This document shows positions 56,287 through 64,000 of a DNA stretch of 64,000 nt, in pieces. The notes beneath the pieces were generated by a model, which searched no databases, was not told where the DNA came from, and saw nothing but the letters and a program-made list of their open reading frames with translations. How positions within the stretch are numbered: the stretch's first letter is position 1; every line of letters starts with the position of its first letter. The translations under genes and the position numbers were made by a program. The DNA is from Faecalibacterium prausnitzii (GTDB lineage Bacteria > Bacillota > Clostridia > Oscillospirales > Ruminococcaceae): positions 1 through 64,000 of the forward strand of contig NZ_PRLD01000007.1 of NCBI RefSeq assembly GCF_003287405.1. The letters are read 5' to 3'.

Positions 56287-57540
56287 ATGTACAAGGATAT
56301 GATGGACACCATCGGCATGGTCAATGCAGCCGACCCGGAACTGGGCGCAGCCATGGAGCGGGAACTGACCCGTCAGCGCGAGAACATTGAGCTGATCGCC
56401 AGCGAGAACATCGTCTCGCCCGCCGTGATGGCAGCGATGGGCAGCGTGCTGACCAATAAGTACGCCGAGGGTCTGCCCGGCAAGCGCTACTACGGCGGCT
56501 GTGTCTATGTGGACGAGGTGGAGAACATTGCCATCCAGCGCGCCTGCCAGTTGTTCGGGGCAAAGTACGCCAACGTCCAGCCCCATTCCGGCGCACAGGC
56601 CAACCTTGCCGTGTATTTTGCCCTGCTGGAGCTGGGCGATACCGTCATGGGCATGGACCTTTCGCAGGGCGGTCACCTGACCCATGGTTCCCCGGTGAAT
56701 ATGTCCGGTAAAAACTACCACTTCATCTCCTACGGTGTCGGCGCAGACGGCGTGATCGACTACGCCGAGCTGGAAAAGCAGGTGCGCAAGGTGCGCCCCA
56801 AGATGCTGGTGGCGGGCGCTTCCGCCTACCCCCGCGCCATCGACTTTGAAAAGCTTGCCGAGATCGCCCACGGCTACGGCGCATACCTGATGGTGGATAT
56901 GGCGCACATTGCCGGTCTGGTGGCGGGCGGTCAGCACCAGAGCCCCGTACCCTACGCCGACGTGGTGACCACCACCACCCACAAGACCCTGCGCGGACCC
57001 CGCGGCGGCTTGATCCTGACCAACAACCCCATCATTGCCAAGCGCATCAACTCGGCAGTGTTCCCCGGCACGCAGGGCGGCCCGCTGGAGCACGTGATTG
57101 CAGCAAAAGCCGTCTGCTTTGGCGAGGCACTGAAGCCGGAGTTCAAGGAATATGCCCGCAAGATCGTGGAAAACGCACAGGCGCTGGCTGCGGCTTTGCA
57201 GCAGCACGGAGTAAAGCTTGTATCCGGCGGCACCGACAACCACCTGATGCTCATTGACCTGCGGGACGAGGAGTGCACCGGCAAGGACCTGGAGCAGCGT
57301 CTGGACAGCGTGCACATCACCGCCAACAAGAACACCGTCCCCGGCGAGACCCGCAGCCCCTTTGTGACCTCCGGCGTGCGTCTGGGTACCCCGGCTGTCA
57401 CCACCCGCGGCATGGGCGCAGCCGAGATGCAGGTGATCGCGGACTGCATTGCAGACTGCATCTGGCACTATGAGGAAAAGAAGGACGAGATCAGCGAGCG
57501 CGTTCTGCGCCTGACTCGGGAGTTCCCGCTGTACCAGTAA
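56287..57540 (+). CDS. glyA: Serine hydroxymethyltransferase
   Basis: A 417-residue PLP enzyme. It starts [20 protein letters not shown] and has [47 protein letters not shown] and the PLP-lysine motif [19 protein letters not shown]. It converts serine and THF to glycine and methylene-THF, feeding FolD. The ATG at 56287 matches the family start; the frame opening at 56167 reads through the promoter. It diverges from the folate operon, so the two units share one regulatory interval. Confidence 0.97.
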   Translation: MYKDMMDTIGMVNAADPELGAAMERELTRQRENIELIASENIVSPAVMAAMGSVLTNKYAEGLPGKRYYGGCVYVDEVENIAIQRACQLFGAKYANVQPHSGAQANLAVYFALLELGDTVMGMDLSQGGHLTHGSPVNMSGKNYHFISYGVGADGVIDYAELEKQVRKVRPKMLVAGASAYPRAIDFEKLAEIAHGYGAYLMVDMAHIAGLVAGGQHQSPVPYADVVTTTTHKTLRGPRGGLILTNNPIIAKRINSAVFPGTQGGPLEHVIAAKAVCFGEALKPEFKEYARKIVENAQALAAALQQHGVKLVSGGTDNHLMLIDLRDEECTGKDLEQRLDSVHITANKNTVPGETRSPFVTSGVRLGTPAVTTRGMGAAEMQVIADCIADCIWHYEEKKDEISERVLRLTREFPLYQ

Positions 57541-57560
57541 AGGCAAAGTATAAATAACAA

Positions 57561-57592
57561 GGCATCCGCAGCCGTTCTGCTGCGGGTGCCTT
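57561..57592 (+). terminator. Terminator after glyA
   Basis: GGCATCCGCAGC pairs with GCTGCGGGTGCC around CGTTCT, followed by TTTT. It lies about 20 bases after the glyA stop. Confidence 0.85.
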
Positions 57593-57616
57593 TTGCTGCA
57601 AAAAAGGAGAAAGACG

Positions 57617-58132
57617 ATGGAAAGCTTAGGTCTTTTGCATCTGTATTACGGCGACGGCAAGGGCAAGACCACAGCCGCCATGGGGCTTGCCCTGCGGGCA
57701 CTGGGTAGCGGAAAACGTGTGGTCATCGTGCAGTTTTTAAAGGGCGGGCAGAGCGGCGAGATCCCGCTGCTGGAACAGCTGGGTGCCACCGTCTACCGGG
57801 GCAAGGCCGGGCAGAAATTCGTCTTTCAGATGAACGAAGCCGAAAAGGCCGCTACCCGCGCTTTGCAGAACCAAAATCTTGCGGCGGCGCTGGCGCAGCC
57901 CTGTGATCTGCTGGTGCTGGACGAAGCCGGCAGCGCGTGGGAACTGGACATGGTGGACAAAGACCTGCTGCAGCAGGCGGTGCTGCACCGCCCCGCCGGG
58001 CAGGAGTGCGTCCTGACCGCCCACGCAGCCCCCGCATGGATGCTGGACGCCGCAGATTACCTTACCGAGATGTGCTGCCGCCGCCACCCCTACCAGAAGG
58101 GCATCGCCGCACGGAAGGGCGTGGAGTATTAA
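57617..58132 (+). CDS. cobO: Corrinoid (cob(I)alamin) adenosyltransferase, CobO/BtuR type
   Basis: A 171-residue enzyme starting MESLGLLHLYYGDGKGKTTA, whose GDGKGKTTAAMG is the atypical P-loop of the CobO/BtuR family. It is followed by VVIVQFLKGGQSGEIPLLEQ and LVLDEAGSAW (usually LDEI/LDE-N). It adenosylates reduced corrinoids to coenzyme B12 forms. The ATG at 57617 has AAGGAG nine bases upstream. No other cobalamin genes are near, so salvage rather than synthesis is suggested. Confidence 0.92.
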   Translation: MESLGLLHLYYGDGKGKTTAAMGLALRALGSGKRVVIVQFLKGGQSGEIPLLEQLGATVYRGKAGQKFVFQMNEAEKAATRALQNQNLAAALAQPCDLLVLDEAGSAWELDMVDKDLLQQAVLHRPAGQECVLTAHAAPAWMLDAADYLTEMCCRRHPYQKGIAARKGVEY

Positions 58133-58157
58133 GGGTATAATCCCTAAAGAATCAGAC

Positions 58158-58226
58158 AAAAAGCATCTGCAACGGTCGCTTCTGAGCTTCAGAAAGCTGG
58201 CGATTTGGTTGCAGATGCTTTTTCTT
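58158..58226 (+). terminator. Long hairpin terminator after cobO
   Basis: AAAAAGCATCTGCAAC pairs with GTTGCAGATGCTTTTT across about 35 bases, and T residues follow. Confidence 0.8.
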
Positions 58227-58243
58227 TAGCAGGTATGCCCTTC

Positions 58244-58399
58244 GGTTAGCGGGCTCGCCCTCTCAGGCGCTAACGCGCCAGCTCTCCCAAAGGGAGAGCC
58301 TTTTGACAGTCCACGCAAACTTCATCTTTTTGCCAAGGCCTCTCCCTTTGGGAGAGGTGGATTTGCGTAGCAAAGACGGAGAGGGCGAGGATGCTAACC
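58244..58399. repeat. MITE-like palindromic repeat, copy 2
   Basis: The ends are GGTTAGCGGGCTCGCCCTCT and its near-inverted partner finishing GATGCTAACC, with the internal CTCTCCCAAAGGGAGAG / CTCTCCCTTTGGGAGAG pair as in copy 1 (51191-51343). The right end overlaps the helicase stop codon: the CTA in GCTAACC is the complement of the TAG. Confidence 0.87.
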
Positions 58400-60880
58400 C
58401 CAGAACCCTGCCAGCGCCGTTTCCAGCGCGGCGGTGCCAGGCAGATATTGGATGTGCCGCCAGTGCGGCGGGAACAGGCGGGCGGTGTCGGGCTGCGCAA
58501 AGCGGTCGTCCAAAAGCAGCACCACGCCCTTGTCCTGCGGGGTGCGCACCACCCGCCCGGCGGCTTGCAGCACCTTGTTCATGCCCGGGTAGCGGTAGGC
58601 GTAGTCGAAACCGCAGCCGGACTGCTCCTCGTAATAGCGGCGCAGCATCTCCTGCCGGGGGTTCACCTGCGGCAGACCCACCCCTACGATGGCGCACCCG
58701 ATGAGCCGGTCGCCCACAAGGTCTACGCCCTCGCCGAAGATGCCGCCCATCACGGCAAAGCCCAGCAGCGTCTGGGCAGGGCGGGGCACGAACTGCGCCA
58801 GAAACTCCGCGCGCCCGGCATCGTCCAAACTGCGCTGCTGCACAAGGGTGGAAATGTCCGGCCAGCGGGCGGCAAAGGCTTCGTACACCTGCTGCAAATA
58901 GGCGTAGCTGGGGAAAAACGCCAGATAGTTGCCGGTTTTGCCCTTTGCCAGCGCCGCCAGCGCATCGGCTACGGCGGGCACGCTGGCTTCCCGCTGGCGG
59001 TAGCGGGTGGAGATGCCCGGCAGGCAGAACAGCCCCAGATTTTCCGGCGGGAAGGGGCTTGGCAGCGCCACTGCCCGGGCATCGGCACAGCCCAGCACAT
59101 TGCGGTAAAAGGCGGGCGGGGTCAAGGTGGCACTGAACAGCGCCGCACTGCGCCCTGCCGCCAGACTGGCATCCACAAAGGGCGCGGGGTCTAAGCAGAG
59201 CAGATGCAGTTCCAACTCACTGCCCCGGGCGGTGAGCTGGGTGACAAAATGGCTGTCGTACCGGTCAGCCGCACGGGCGATATCCTGCAAGGCGAAGTAA
59301 AGCTCCAGCAGCTGCGCGTGGGCGGGGTCCTCGGGGTTCTGTTCCAGCCAGTCCTGCAAAGGGGGGTGCACCGCCCGCAGCGCAGCGGGCAAAGCGGCGG
59401 GCAGCTGCTGCAAAAACACGGTGCCGTCCCGGGCGTACAGCGGCTGCGGCAGGGCAAAATCCGGGGCAGCTTCGGCGGGCAAAAGGCTCACCTGCGTAGG
59501 CTCGGTCTCCCCGGCGGGCTCTGCACCTGTGCGGGGCGCAGCCTGTGCGCAGGCTCTGCGCGCCGCCAGAAAGACTTTATCCGCCTTGGTCAGCGCGGTT
59601 TTCAGGCTGCTTTTGCCCTTGCCCAGCGCCCGCTTTGCTTCGGTCAGGCTGCTTTTGGCAAACTGCGCCGAGTACATGGCGCGGGCTCTGTCCGGCAGGT
59701 TGTGTGCTTCGTCAATGAGGAACAGCCAGTCCCCGGCGGCATCAAAAAAGCGCTTGAGGTGCACCACAGGGTCAAACAGATAATTGTAGTCCCCGATGAC
59801 CACATCGCACCACTCGCTCAGATCAAGCCCCAGCTCAAAGGGGCACACCGAGAACTGCCGGGCGGTGTCCGCCAGTGAGGCGCGGCTGAAACTGCCGCTG
59901 CCGTCCAGCAGAGCCGCCAGCGCATCCTTGCGGCGGTCGTAGTAGCCGTTGGCAAAGGAACACACCTCCGGCAGGCAGGCGGGGTGGCCTTCGGCGTCCG
60001 GGTGCAGACAGGCTTTTTCCTTGGCGGTCAGGGTCACGCTGCGCAGGGCAAGACCGGGCTGGGCGGTACGCAGCCGCGTTACCGCGTCCTCGGCGGCGGC
60101 TTGGGTGGTGTTGCGGGCGGTCAGGTAGAACAGCTTTGCGCCGCAGCCCTCGCCCATGGCTTTTAAAGCAGGGAAGAGGGCGCTCATGGTCTTGCCGATG
60201 CCGGTGGGTGCCTGACAAAAAACGCGGGTGCCGCCCTTGCGGTCGGCGCTTTTTCCGGCGCGGCAGGCGCGGTACACCTCGCCCGCCAGCGCCCGCTGCC
60301 CGGGGCGATACTCCGCAAAGGGGAATTGCAGCGCCGCAAGGCTCTGGCTGCGCCGGGTGTCCCAGTCCAGCTGCCGCTGCGCCCACGGGGCATACTGCGT
60401 TAAAAGCTGCTGCAAAAACTGTTCCAATTGCTGCCGGGTGAACTGCCGGGTAAAGCGCTGAATTTGGTCGGTGTCAACTTGGTAATAGGTCAGCCGCACC
60501 GCCAGCGTTTCCAGTCCCTGCTGGCTGCTGTAAATGGCGGCATACACCATGCCCTGTGCCCAGTGGCAGGGGTTCAGTTTCTCGGTGATCTCCTCGTAGG
60601 GGACAGTGGTGGTCTTGATCTCGTCGATGGTCACAGTGCCGGTTTCGTCGGTGAAAATGCCGTCTGCCCTGCCTTCCAGCGTAAAGGCGATGCCGCAGGC
60701 TTCCCGCTCCGCGCTGAGGAACACCTCAGCCTGATAACCCTCCCCGGCGGCTTTTTGCAGCCTGCGGTGGATGCGTGCACCCTCGTTGGCGCGGTCAAAG
60801 CCGGTAAAGCGGCTGTCGATGCTGCCGGTGCGCAGCAAAAACTCCACCAGCTGCCGGATGGGCAGATGGATGCTTGCCAA
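58394..60880 (-). CDS. Rad3/DinG-like DNA helicase with N-terminal PD-(D/E)XK-like nuclease domain
   Basis: An 828-residue protein. Residues about 50-150 show GRADGIF and VTIDEIKTT, the D...ExK pattern of PD-(D/E)XK nucleases such as Cas4/RecB. The superfamily 2 helicase follows: Walker A QAPTGIGKTMSALFP, iron-sulphur-type cysteines (KACLHPDAEGHPACLPEVCS ... FSVCPFELG), DEAH box LFLIDEAHNLPDRARAM, and C-terminal motifs VMGGIFGEGVDLVGD and QAAGRVVRTPQDKG. This XPD-like set implies 5'-3' unwinding of branched DNA, with possible cleavage. It is downstream of a P-loop ATPase gene on the same strand. The stop codon lies in a palindromic repeat. Confidence 0.88.
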   Translation of the reverse strand: MASIHLPIRQLVEFLLRTGSIDSRFTGFDRANEGARIHRRLQKAAGEGYQAEVFLSAEREACGIAFTLEGRADGIFTDETGTVTIDEIKTTTVPYEEITEKLNPCHWAQGMVYAAIYSSQQGLETLAVRLTYYQVDTDQIQRFTRQFTRQQLEQFLQQLLTQYAPWAQRQLDWDTRRSQSLAALQFPFAEYRPGQRALAGEVYRACRAGKSADRKGGTRVFCQAPTGIGKTMSALFPALKAMGEGCGAKLFYLTARNTTQAAAEDAVTRLRTAQPGLALRSVTLTAKEKACLHPDAEGHPACLPEVCSFANGYYDRRKDALAALLDGSGSFSRASLADTARQFSVCPFELGLDLSEWCDVVIGDYNYLFDPVVHLKRFFDAAGDWLFLIDEAHNLPDRARAMYSAQFAKSSLTEAKRALGKGKSSLKTALTKADKVFLAARRACAQAAPRTGAEPAGETEPTQVSLLPAEAAPDFALPQPLYARDGTVFLQQLPAALPAALRAVHPPLQDWLEQNPEDPAHAQLLELYFALQDIARAADRYDSHFVTQLTARGSELELHLLCLDPAPFVDASLAAGRSAALFSATLTPPAFYRNVLGCADARAVALPSPFPPENLGLFCLPGISTRYRQREASVPAVADALAALAKGKTGNYLAFFPSYAYLQQVYEAFAARWPDISTLVQQRSLDDAGRAEFLAQFVPRPAQTLLGFAVMGGIFGEGVDLVGDRLIGCAIVGVGLPQVNPRQEMLRRYYEEQSGCGFDYAYRYPGMNKVLQAAGRVVRTPQDKGVVLLLDDRFAQPDTARLFPPHWRHIQYLPGTAALETALAGFWG

Positions 60881-60907
60881 GGCGTTTCACCTCCGTTGGT
60901 TTTTACG

Positions 60908-61993
60908 TTATCCTACCCCGAACAGTTCCATGCACTGAGCGGCTGCGGCATCCACCTGTGCAAAGTCCACGGCGGTGCGGTAGTAGGTCTCCAGTTCATC
61001 GTGGCAGCTTTTTGCCTGCGCCATCAGGGCACAGGCCTGTTCCAGCAATTCGGCGGCGGCGCGCTCGTTAAAACGCAGCCGTGCCCGGCAGGCGGAAAGG
61101 TTCTCCCTGTCCACAAAACGGCTGCACCGCACGGTCTGCGCGGCAGACAGCCGCACCGGATGCCAGCGGTTGTCGGTCAAAAATGCCAGCCGCAGGGAGG
61201 GGATGATAATGTGGTCGATCTTGTCCTCCGGGTGCATGGCGCAGGGGCAGGTGATGATGTGGTAGCCCCGCGCCAGCGCCTCGGCGCGGATGAGCTCCAG
61301 CAGCAGACGGGACACTGCCCCGTAGTCGTCCCGGAAAAGGATACACCGGTCTGCCAGCGCCTGCACTGTGCCCTGATAGAACACCTCGCCCTTGGGCGTG
61401 ATGGCAGAGAGCAGCCGCAGCTCTTCAGAGCCCATCTCCTCGGTGCGGGGCAACAGGCGGGTGCACAGCCGCTTGACGTAGCGGCGCACTTTTTCAAAGT
61501 TTGCGCTGCACGCTTCGGCGCGGCGGCTGTCCAGCAGCAGGCTGCCCGCCGAAGCCACATACCGCGCCGCCCGGCTGCGCAGCAGCTGGTTGCGGGCAAA
61601 CAGGGCGGTCACCTCGTCCTTGTGGGAGTGCAGGGCATCGGCGTCGATGGTGTGGTACAAACTCAGCACCCGCTCGTCTGCGCCGGGGGCTTCCGGCTCC
61701 ACCACATGGGGTGCGGTGGCGTCGATGATGGCGCGTTTCTGCCGCAGGAACACCACCCCGTCCAGACTGTCGGGGTCGCTGGCGCAGTGGATGCGCTGGA
61801 TGGGCTCGCCTTTCTCCTGTGCGGCGCGCGCCAGACGCTTCATCAAAGTAGACTTGCCGCAGCCCGGCCCGCTTTTGAGCAGCACCAGCTGCATCCCGGG
61901 CTCCCGGCGCAGCGGCGCAAAGTAGCCCTTGAACCCGGCGGGCGTTGTAGCGCCCAGAAAGAAATCCACAGAAGGATGCACGGAACTTTCCAT
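60908..61993 (-). CDS. P-loop ATPase of unknown function (PRK06851-like)
   Basis: A 361-residue protein starting MESSVHPSVDFFLGATTPAG. The first Walker A is LLKSGPGCGKSTLMKRLA near residue 40. The remainder has IHCASDPDSLDGVVF, VVEPEAPGADER and ITCPCAMHPEDKIDHIIIPS and is otherwise unassigned. The layout fits the PRK06851 type of Firmicutes ATPases, about 360 residues with two ATPase-like halves; the second P-loop appears degenerate. It sits between the UDG gene and the helicase-nuclease on one strand, 28 bp from the latter. Confidence 0.75.
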   Translation of the reverse strand: MESSVHPSVDFFLGATTPAGFKGYFAPLRREPGMQLVLLKSGPGCGKSTLMKRLARAAQEKGEPIQRIHCASDPDSLDGVVFLRQKRAIIDATAPHVVEPEAPGADERVLSLYHTIDADALHSHKDEVTALFARNQLLRSRAARYVASAGSLLLDSRRAEACSANFEKVRRYVKRLCTRLLPRTEEMGSEELRLLSAITPKGEVFYQGTVQALADRCILFRDDYGAVSRLLLELIRAEALARGYHIITCPCAMHPEDKIDHIIIPSLRLAFLTDNRWHPVRLSAAQTVRCSRFVDRENLSACRARLRFNERAAAELLEQACALMAQAKSCHDELETYYRTAVDFAQVDAAAAQCMELFGVG

Positions 61994-62052
61994 ACAAAAA
62001 CACCTCGCTTTTGCTTTACAGTATGCAAAAGCGGCGCGGTTGGTTCCTGACC

Positions 62053-62625
62053 TTACCTATTATAGGTATGCTCGCACACGGCGGCAATGGTGTCCCGCAG
62101 CACGGTAAAGTCCGCAAAGGCTTCGGGCTTGTTCTGGGGCTGGCGCAGCAGGGCGGCGGGGTGGAAGGTGCCCATGAACAAAATGCCGCCTTTATTGATG
62201 ATCTGCCCGTGCTCCCGGGTGACGGAAAAATCCTGCCGGATCATCCGCTGGGCGGCAACGCGCCCAAGGCAGACCACGATCTTAGGCTGGATCAGCCGGA
62301 ACTGCTCCCGCAGCCACGGCATACAGGCTTCGCTCTCGGCGGGCAGCGGGTCGCGGTTCTGGGGCGGGCGGCACTTGACGATGTTGGCGATATAGCAGTT
62401 CTTTTTGCGGTCAAGGTCGATGGCAAACAGGTATTTGTCCAGCAGCTGCCCGCTGCGCCCCACAAAAGGCAGACCCTGCTCGTCCTCGCTCTGGCCGGGG
62501 CCCTCGCCCACAAACAGCACCTCGGCGTCTGGCACGCCCTGCCCGAACACCACGTTCGTCCGGGTGGCGCACAGCTCGCACCGGGTGCAGGCAAGGCATT
62601 CGGCCTTTAAAGTATCCATATCCAT
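62053..62625 (-). CDS. Uracil-DNA glycosylase, family 4-like
   Basis: A 190-residue protein. The iron-sulphur cysteines are CLACTRCELC near the N-terminus and CRPPQN plus EACMPWL later. Active-site block LFVGEGPGQSEDEQGLPFVG (GExPG) and C-terminal GTFHPAALLR match type 4 uracil-DNA glycosylases. It removes uracil from DNA. The ATG at 62625 has AAAGGAG nine bases upstream; the ATG at 62634 abuts that sequence. It leads a leftward group with the ATPase and helicase-nuclease. Confidence 0.93.
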   Translation of the reverse strand: MDMDTLKAECLACTRCELCATRTNVVFGQGVPDAEVLFVGEGPGQSEDEQGLPFVGRSGQLLDKYLFAIDLDRKKNCYIANIVKCRPPQNRDPLPAESEACMPWLREQFRLIQPKIVVCLGRVAAQRMIRQDFSVTREHGQIINKGGILFMGTFHPAALLRQPQNKPEAFADFTVLRDTIAAVCEHTYNR

Positions 62626-62740
62626 GGAGAACATCTCCTTTAAAATCAGATCAACGATTTATTTGCAAATTATAATATTGTAAACTATAACACAGATTCA
62701 AGAGTACGGCAAACGCACAAAAAGAGATCATCACAGTTTC

Positions 62741-62769
62741 TTGAAAAAAACACCTGCGTATGATAAAAT
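62741..62769 (+). promoter_or_regulatory. Promoter of the DUF4160/DUF2442 unit
   Basis: TTGAAA (62741-62746), 17-bp spacer, TAAAAT (62764-62769), 26 bases before the first start. Confidence 0.6.
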
Positions 62770-62794
62770 GAACTTGAAGAAGGGAGTGGGTAAA

Positions 62795-63061
62795 ATGCCG
62801 GTATTAAGCATATTTTATGGCATCATCGTCAGAATGTACCGGGAACAGGGCGGAAAACACAATATGCCGCATATCCATGCGGAGTATTCCGGGGAAGAGA
62901 TCGTGATGGCACTGGACGGGACGATTTTGGAAGGCGGCTTTCCCAAAAACAAGCTGAAGCTGCTGGAAGCGTGGGTAGTAATACACCGCGATGATCTGGA
63001 AGCGAACTGGAAGCTGTTGAGCAACGGCGAGCAGTTCTTCCGCATTGACCCTTTGAAATAA
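62795..63061 (+). CDS. DUF4160-family protein
   Basis: An 88-residue protein: MPVLSIFYGIIVRMYREQGG, then HNMPHIHAEYSGEEIVMALD and WVVIHRDDLEANWKLL. The PHIHAEY block is the family mark. It is followed eleven bases later by a DUF2442 gene, a pairing widespread in bacteria and suspected to be a toxin-antitoxin or phage-related module, not proven. The frame open from 62741 covers the promoter, so the ATG at 62795 is used. Confidence 0.88.
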   Translation: MPVLSIFYGIIVRMYREQGGKHNMPHIHAEYSGEEIVMALDGTILEGGFPKNKLKLLEAWVVIHRDDLEANWKLLSNGEQFFRIDPLK

Positions 63062-63072
63062 GGAGTGATCTT

Positions 63073-63330
63073 ATGTTGCAGCCGAAATTGACTAAGGTGG
63101 AGACCATAAGCCCCTTGAAGCTTCGCCTGTTCTACGAAACGGGAGAGGTAAAGCTCTTTGACGTTGCACCCTATGCAACGGGGCCGTGGTACGGACAGCT
63201 GAAGGACGAAAGCTATTTCAACGCGGTGCAGCTGCTGCCCGGCGGCGTGGGCATCGAATGGCCGGAGGGACAGGACGTTGCGCCCCACGAACTGTATGAG
63301 AACAGCGTCCCCGTAAAGAAAACTGCATGA
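63073..63330 (+). CDS. DUF2442-family protein
   Basis: An 85-residue protein starting MLQPKLTKVETISPLKLRLF, with YETGEVKLFDVAPYATGPWY and LLPGGVGIEWPEGQDVAPHE LYE, the conserved DUF2442 blocks. It shares the transcript with DUF4160, from which it is separated by eleven bases holding the ribosome-binding site AAGGAG. A hairpin at 63348 ends the unit. Confidence 0.9.
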   Translation: MLQPKLTKVETISPLKLRLFYETGEVKLFDVAPYATGPWYGQLKDESYFNAVQLLPGGVGIEWPEGQDVAPHELYENSVPVKKTA

Positions 63331-63347
63331 TGGAGCATCTGCCCATA

Positions 63348-63374
63348 GAGCCTGTGGACTGCACGGGCTCTTTT
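63348..63374 (+). terminator. Terminator after DUF2442
   Basis: AGAGCC pairs with GGCTCT around a 14-base loop that can extend the stem, followed by TTTTAT. Confidence 0.6.
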
Positions 63375-63476
63375 ATATTTGCGGGGAAAATATCCTTTAA
63401 AATCAGTATGATATTTTATTCACAAATAAAACAAGGCTTTCTCTCCTAAAATATAGCACAAAAACACAATTTTGTC

Positions 63477-63504
63477 TTGAACTTTTTGCTGTCTGTGCTA
63501 GAAT
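63477..63504 (+). promoter_or_regulatory. Promoter of pta
   Basis: TTGAAC (63477-63482), 16-bp spacer, TAGAAT (63499-63504), 74 bases upstream of the start codon. Confidence 0.65.
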
Positions 63505-63578
63505 AAAGAAGAAAGGCATCCTTGTGTCCAACAGGCAGAGGAAGCAAATTTTGGAAAGCATTTTCGGAGGTAATCACA

Positions 63579-64000
63579 ATGGCTGATATGTTTGCACCGC
63601 TGGTAGCACAGCTGAAGGCAAATCCCAAGACGATCGTGTTCACCGAGGGCAATGACCCCCGCATTCTGGAGGCCGCAAGCAAGCTGCTGGCCGAGGGCGT
63701 GCTGAAGGTCGTTATGGTGGGCAACGAGGCAGAGTGCAAGGCTGCTGCCGCCGCCGGTAACTTTGATATTTCCGCTGCCGAGATCATCGACCCGGAGAAC
63801 TACGCCGGTTTCGATGAGATGGTCAGCACCATGGTGGAGCTGCGCAAGGGTAAGCAGTCCGCTGAGGAGTGCACCGCACTGCTGAAGAAGTCCAACTACT
63901 TCGGCACCATGCTGGTGAAGATGGGCAAGGCTGACTGCCTGCTGGGCGGCGCTACCTACTCCACCGCTGACACCATCCGTCCCGCTCTGCAGCTGGTCAA
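63579..64000 (+). CDS. pta: Phosphate acetyltransferase, N-terminal part (runs off the window)
   Basis: At least 140 residues: MADMFAPLVAQLKANPKTIV, FTEGNDPRILEAASKLLAEG, then MVELRKGKQSAEECTALLKK, FGTMLVKMGKADCLLGGATY and STADTIRPALQLV, the standard N-terminal domain of Pta. CGGAGG lies eight bases before the ATG. It interconverts acetyl-CoA and acetyl phosphate. The C-terminal half and any linked ackA are outside the window. Confidence 0.95.
   Translation, partial: MADMFAPLVAQLKANPKTIVFTEGNDPRILEAASKLLAEGVLKVVMVGNEAECKAAAAAGNFDISAAEIIDPENYAGFDEMVSTMVELRKGKQSAEECTALLKKSNYFGTMLVKMGKADCLLGGATYSTADTIRPALQLV

Noticed and set aside
56215-57546. 443-codon antisense frame opposite glyA
   Set aside because: glyA is unmistakable on the plus strand; the antisense frame is a product of GC-rich codon use.
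1-64000. CRISPR array or rRNA genes
   Set aside because: No regularly spaced direct-repeat array and no 16S/23S/5S signature sequences were seen; the phased repeats at 10814-10994 are too short and irregular for CRISPR.

Overview
The window looks like the chromosome of a gut Clostridia bacterium of the Faecalibacterium type. This is inferred from the GC-rich core genes on the right, an FMN-riboswitch/RibU unit, a folD-fchA-formyl-THF ligase cluster next to glyA, and short palindromic repeats of a kind I associate with Faecalibacterium. Roughly the first 42.4 kb is mobile DNA; the remainder is ordinary chromosome.

Mobile half (1-42383). This is a nested set of Tn4451/Tn1549-like elements, nearly all transcribed leftward. 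A host element carries a large serine recombinase gene (N-terminal codons at 18981-19076, continuation at 1-485), a TnpW-like protein, DnaC- and DnaD-like replication proteins, a relaxase and MobC, sigma/anti-sigma genes, a cut-off Maff2 gene and a virD4 coupling-protein gene. Two complete mobilizable elements sit inside its genes. IME-1 (486-18980) splits the recombinase gene at a TTG. IME-2 (27589-41949) splits virD4 at a CC. Removing each insert rejoins the interrupted gene exactly in frame. IME-1 carries a two-component/ABC module of the antimicrobial-peptide-resistance type, a sigma/anti-sigma pair, a MobQ-like relaxase with a candidate oriT, an iteron-like region next to two primase-type genes, its own recombinase, and a rightward trio (acidic sigma-like protein, zinc-ribbon protein, RhuM). 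IME-2 keeps the Tn4451 order (recombinase, TnpV ... relaxase ... TnpW) and carries a RelB/YafQ toxin-antitoxin pair, three tandem sigma-like proteins and an AT-rich sigma/ABC-2 transporter operon.

Junction (42373-42383). The virD4 remnant, which lacks its Walker A part, runs directly into a truncated GPH-type sugar transporter gene through eight shared bases. The conjugation genes expected to the right are absent. With the cut-off Maff2 this suggests that the host element is a deletion remnant, while the two inserts look intact.

Chromosomal half (42384-64000). An AraC regulator diverges from the broken transporter. Then follow a tRNA-Gly(UCC), a PH-domain protein, an exported beta-lactamase-family hydrolase, an MFS transporter, a MscS channel, an FMN riboswitch with the riboflavin transporter RibU, a MATE exporter, a MraY-type transferase, the one-carbon/folate genes (folD, fchA, 5-formyl-THF cyclo-ligase, glyA), a corrinoid adenosyltransferase, a DNA-repair-like cluster (Rad3/DinG-type helicase fused to a nuclease-like domain, a P-loop ATPase, a family 4 uracil-DNA glycosylase), a DUF4160/DUF2442 pair, and the start of phosphate acetyltransferase at the right edge.
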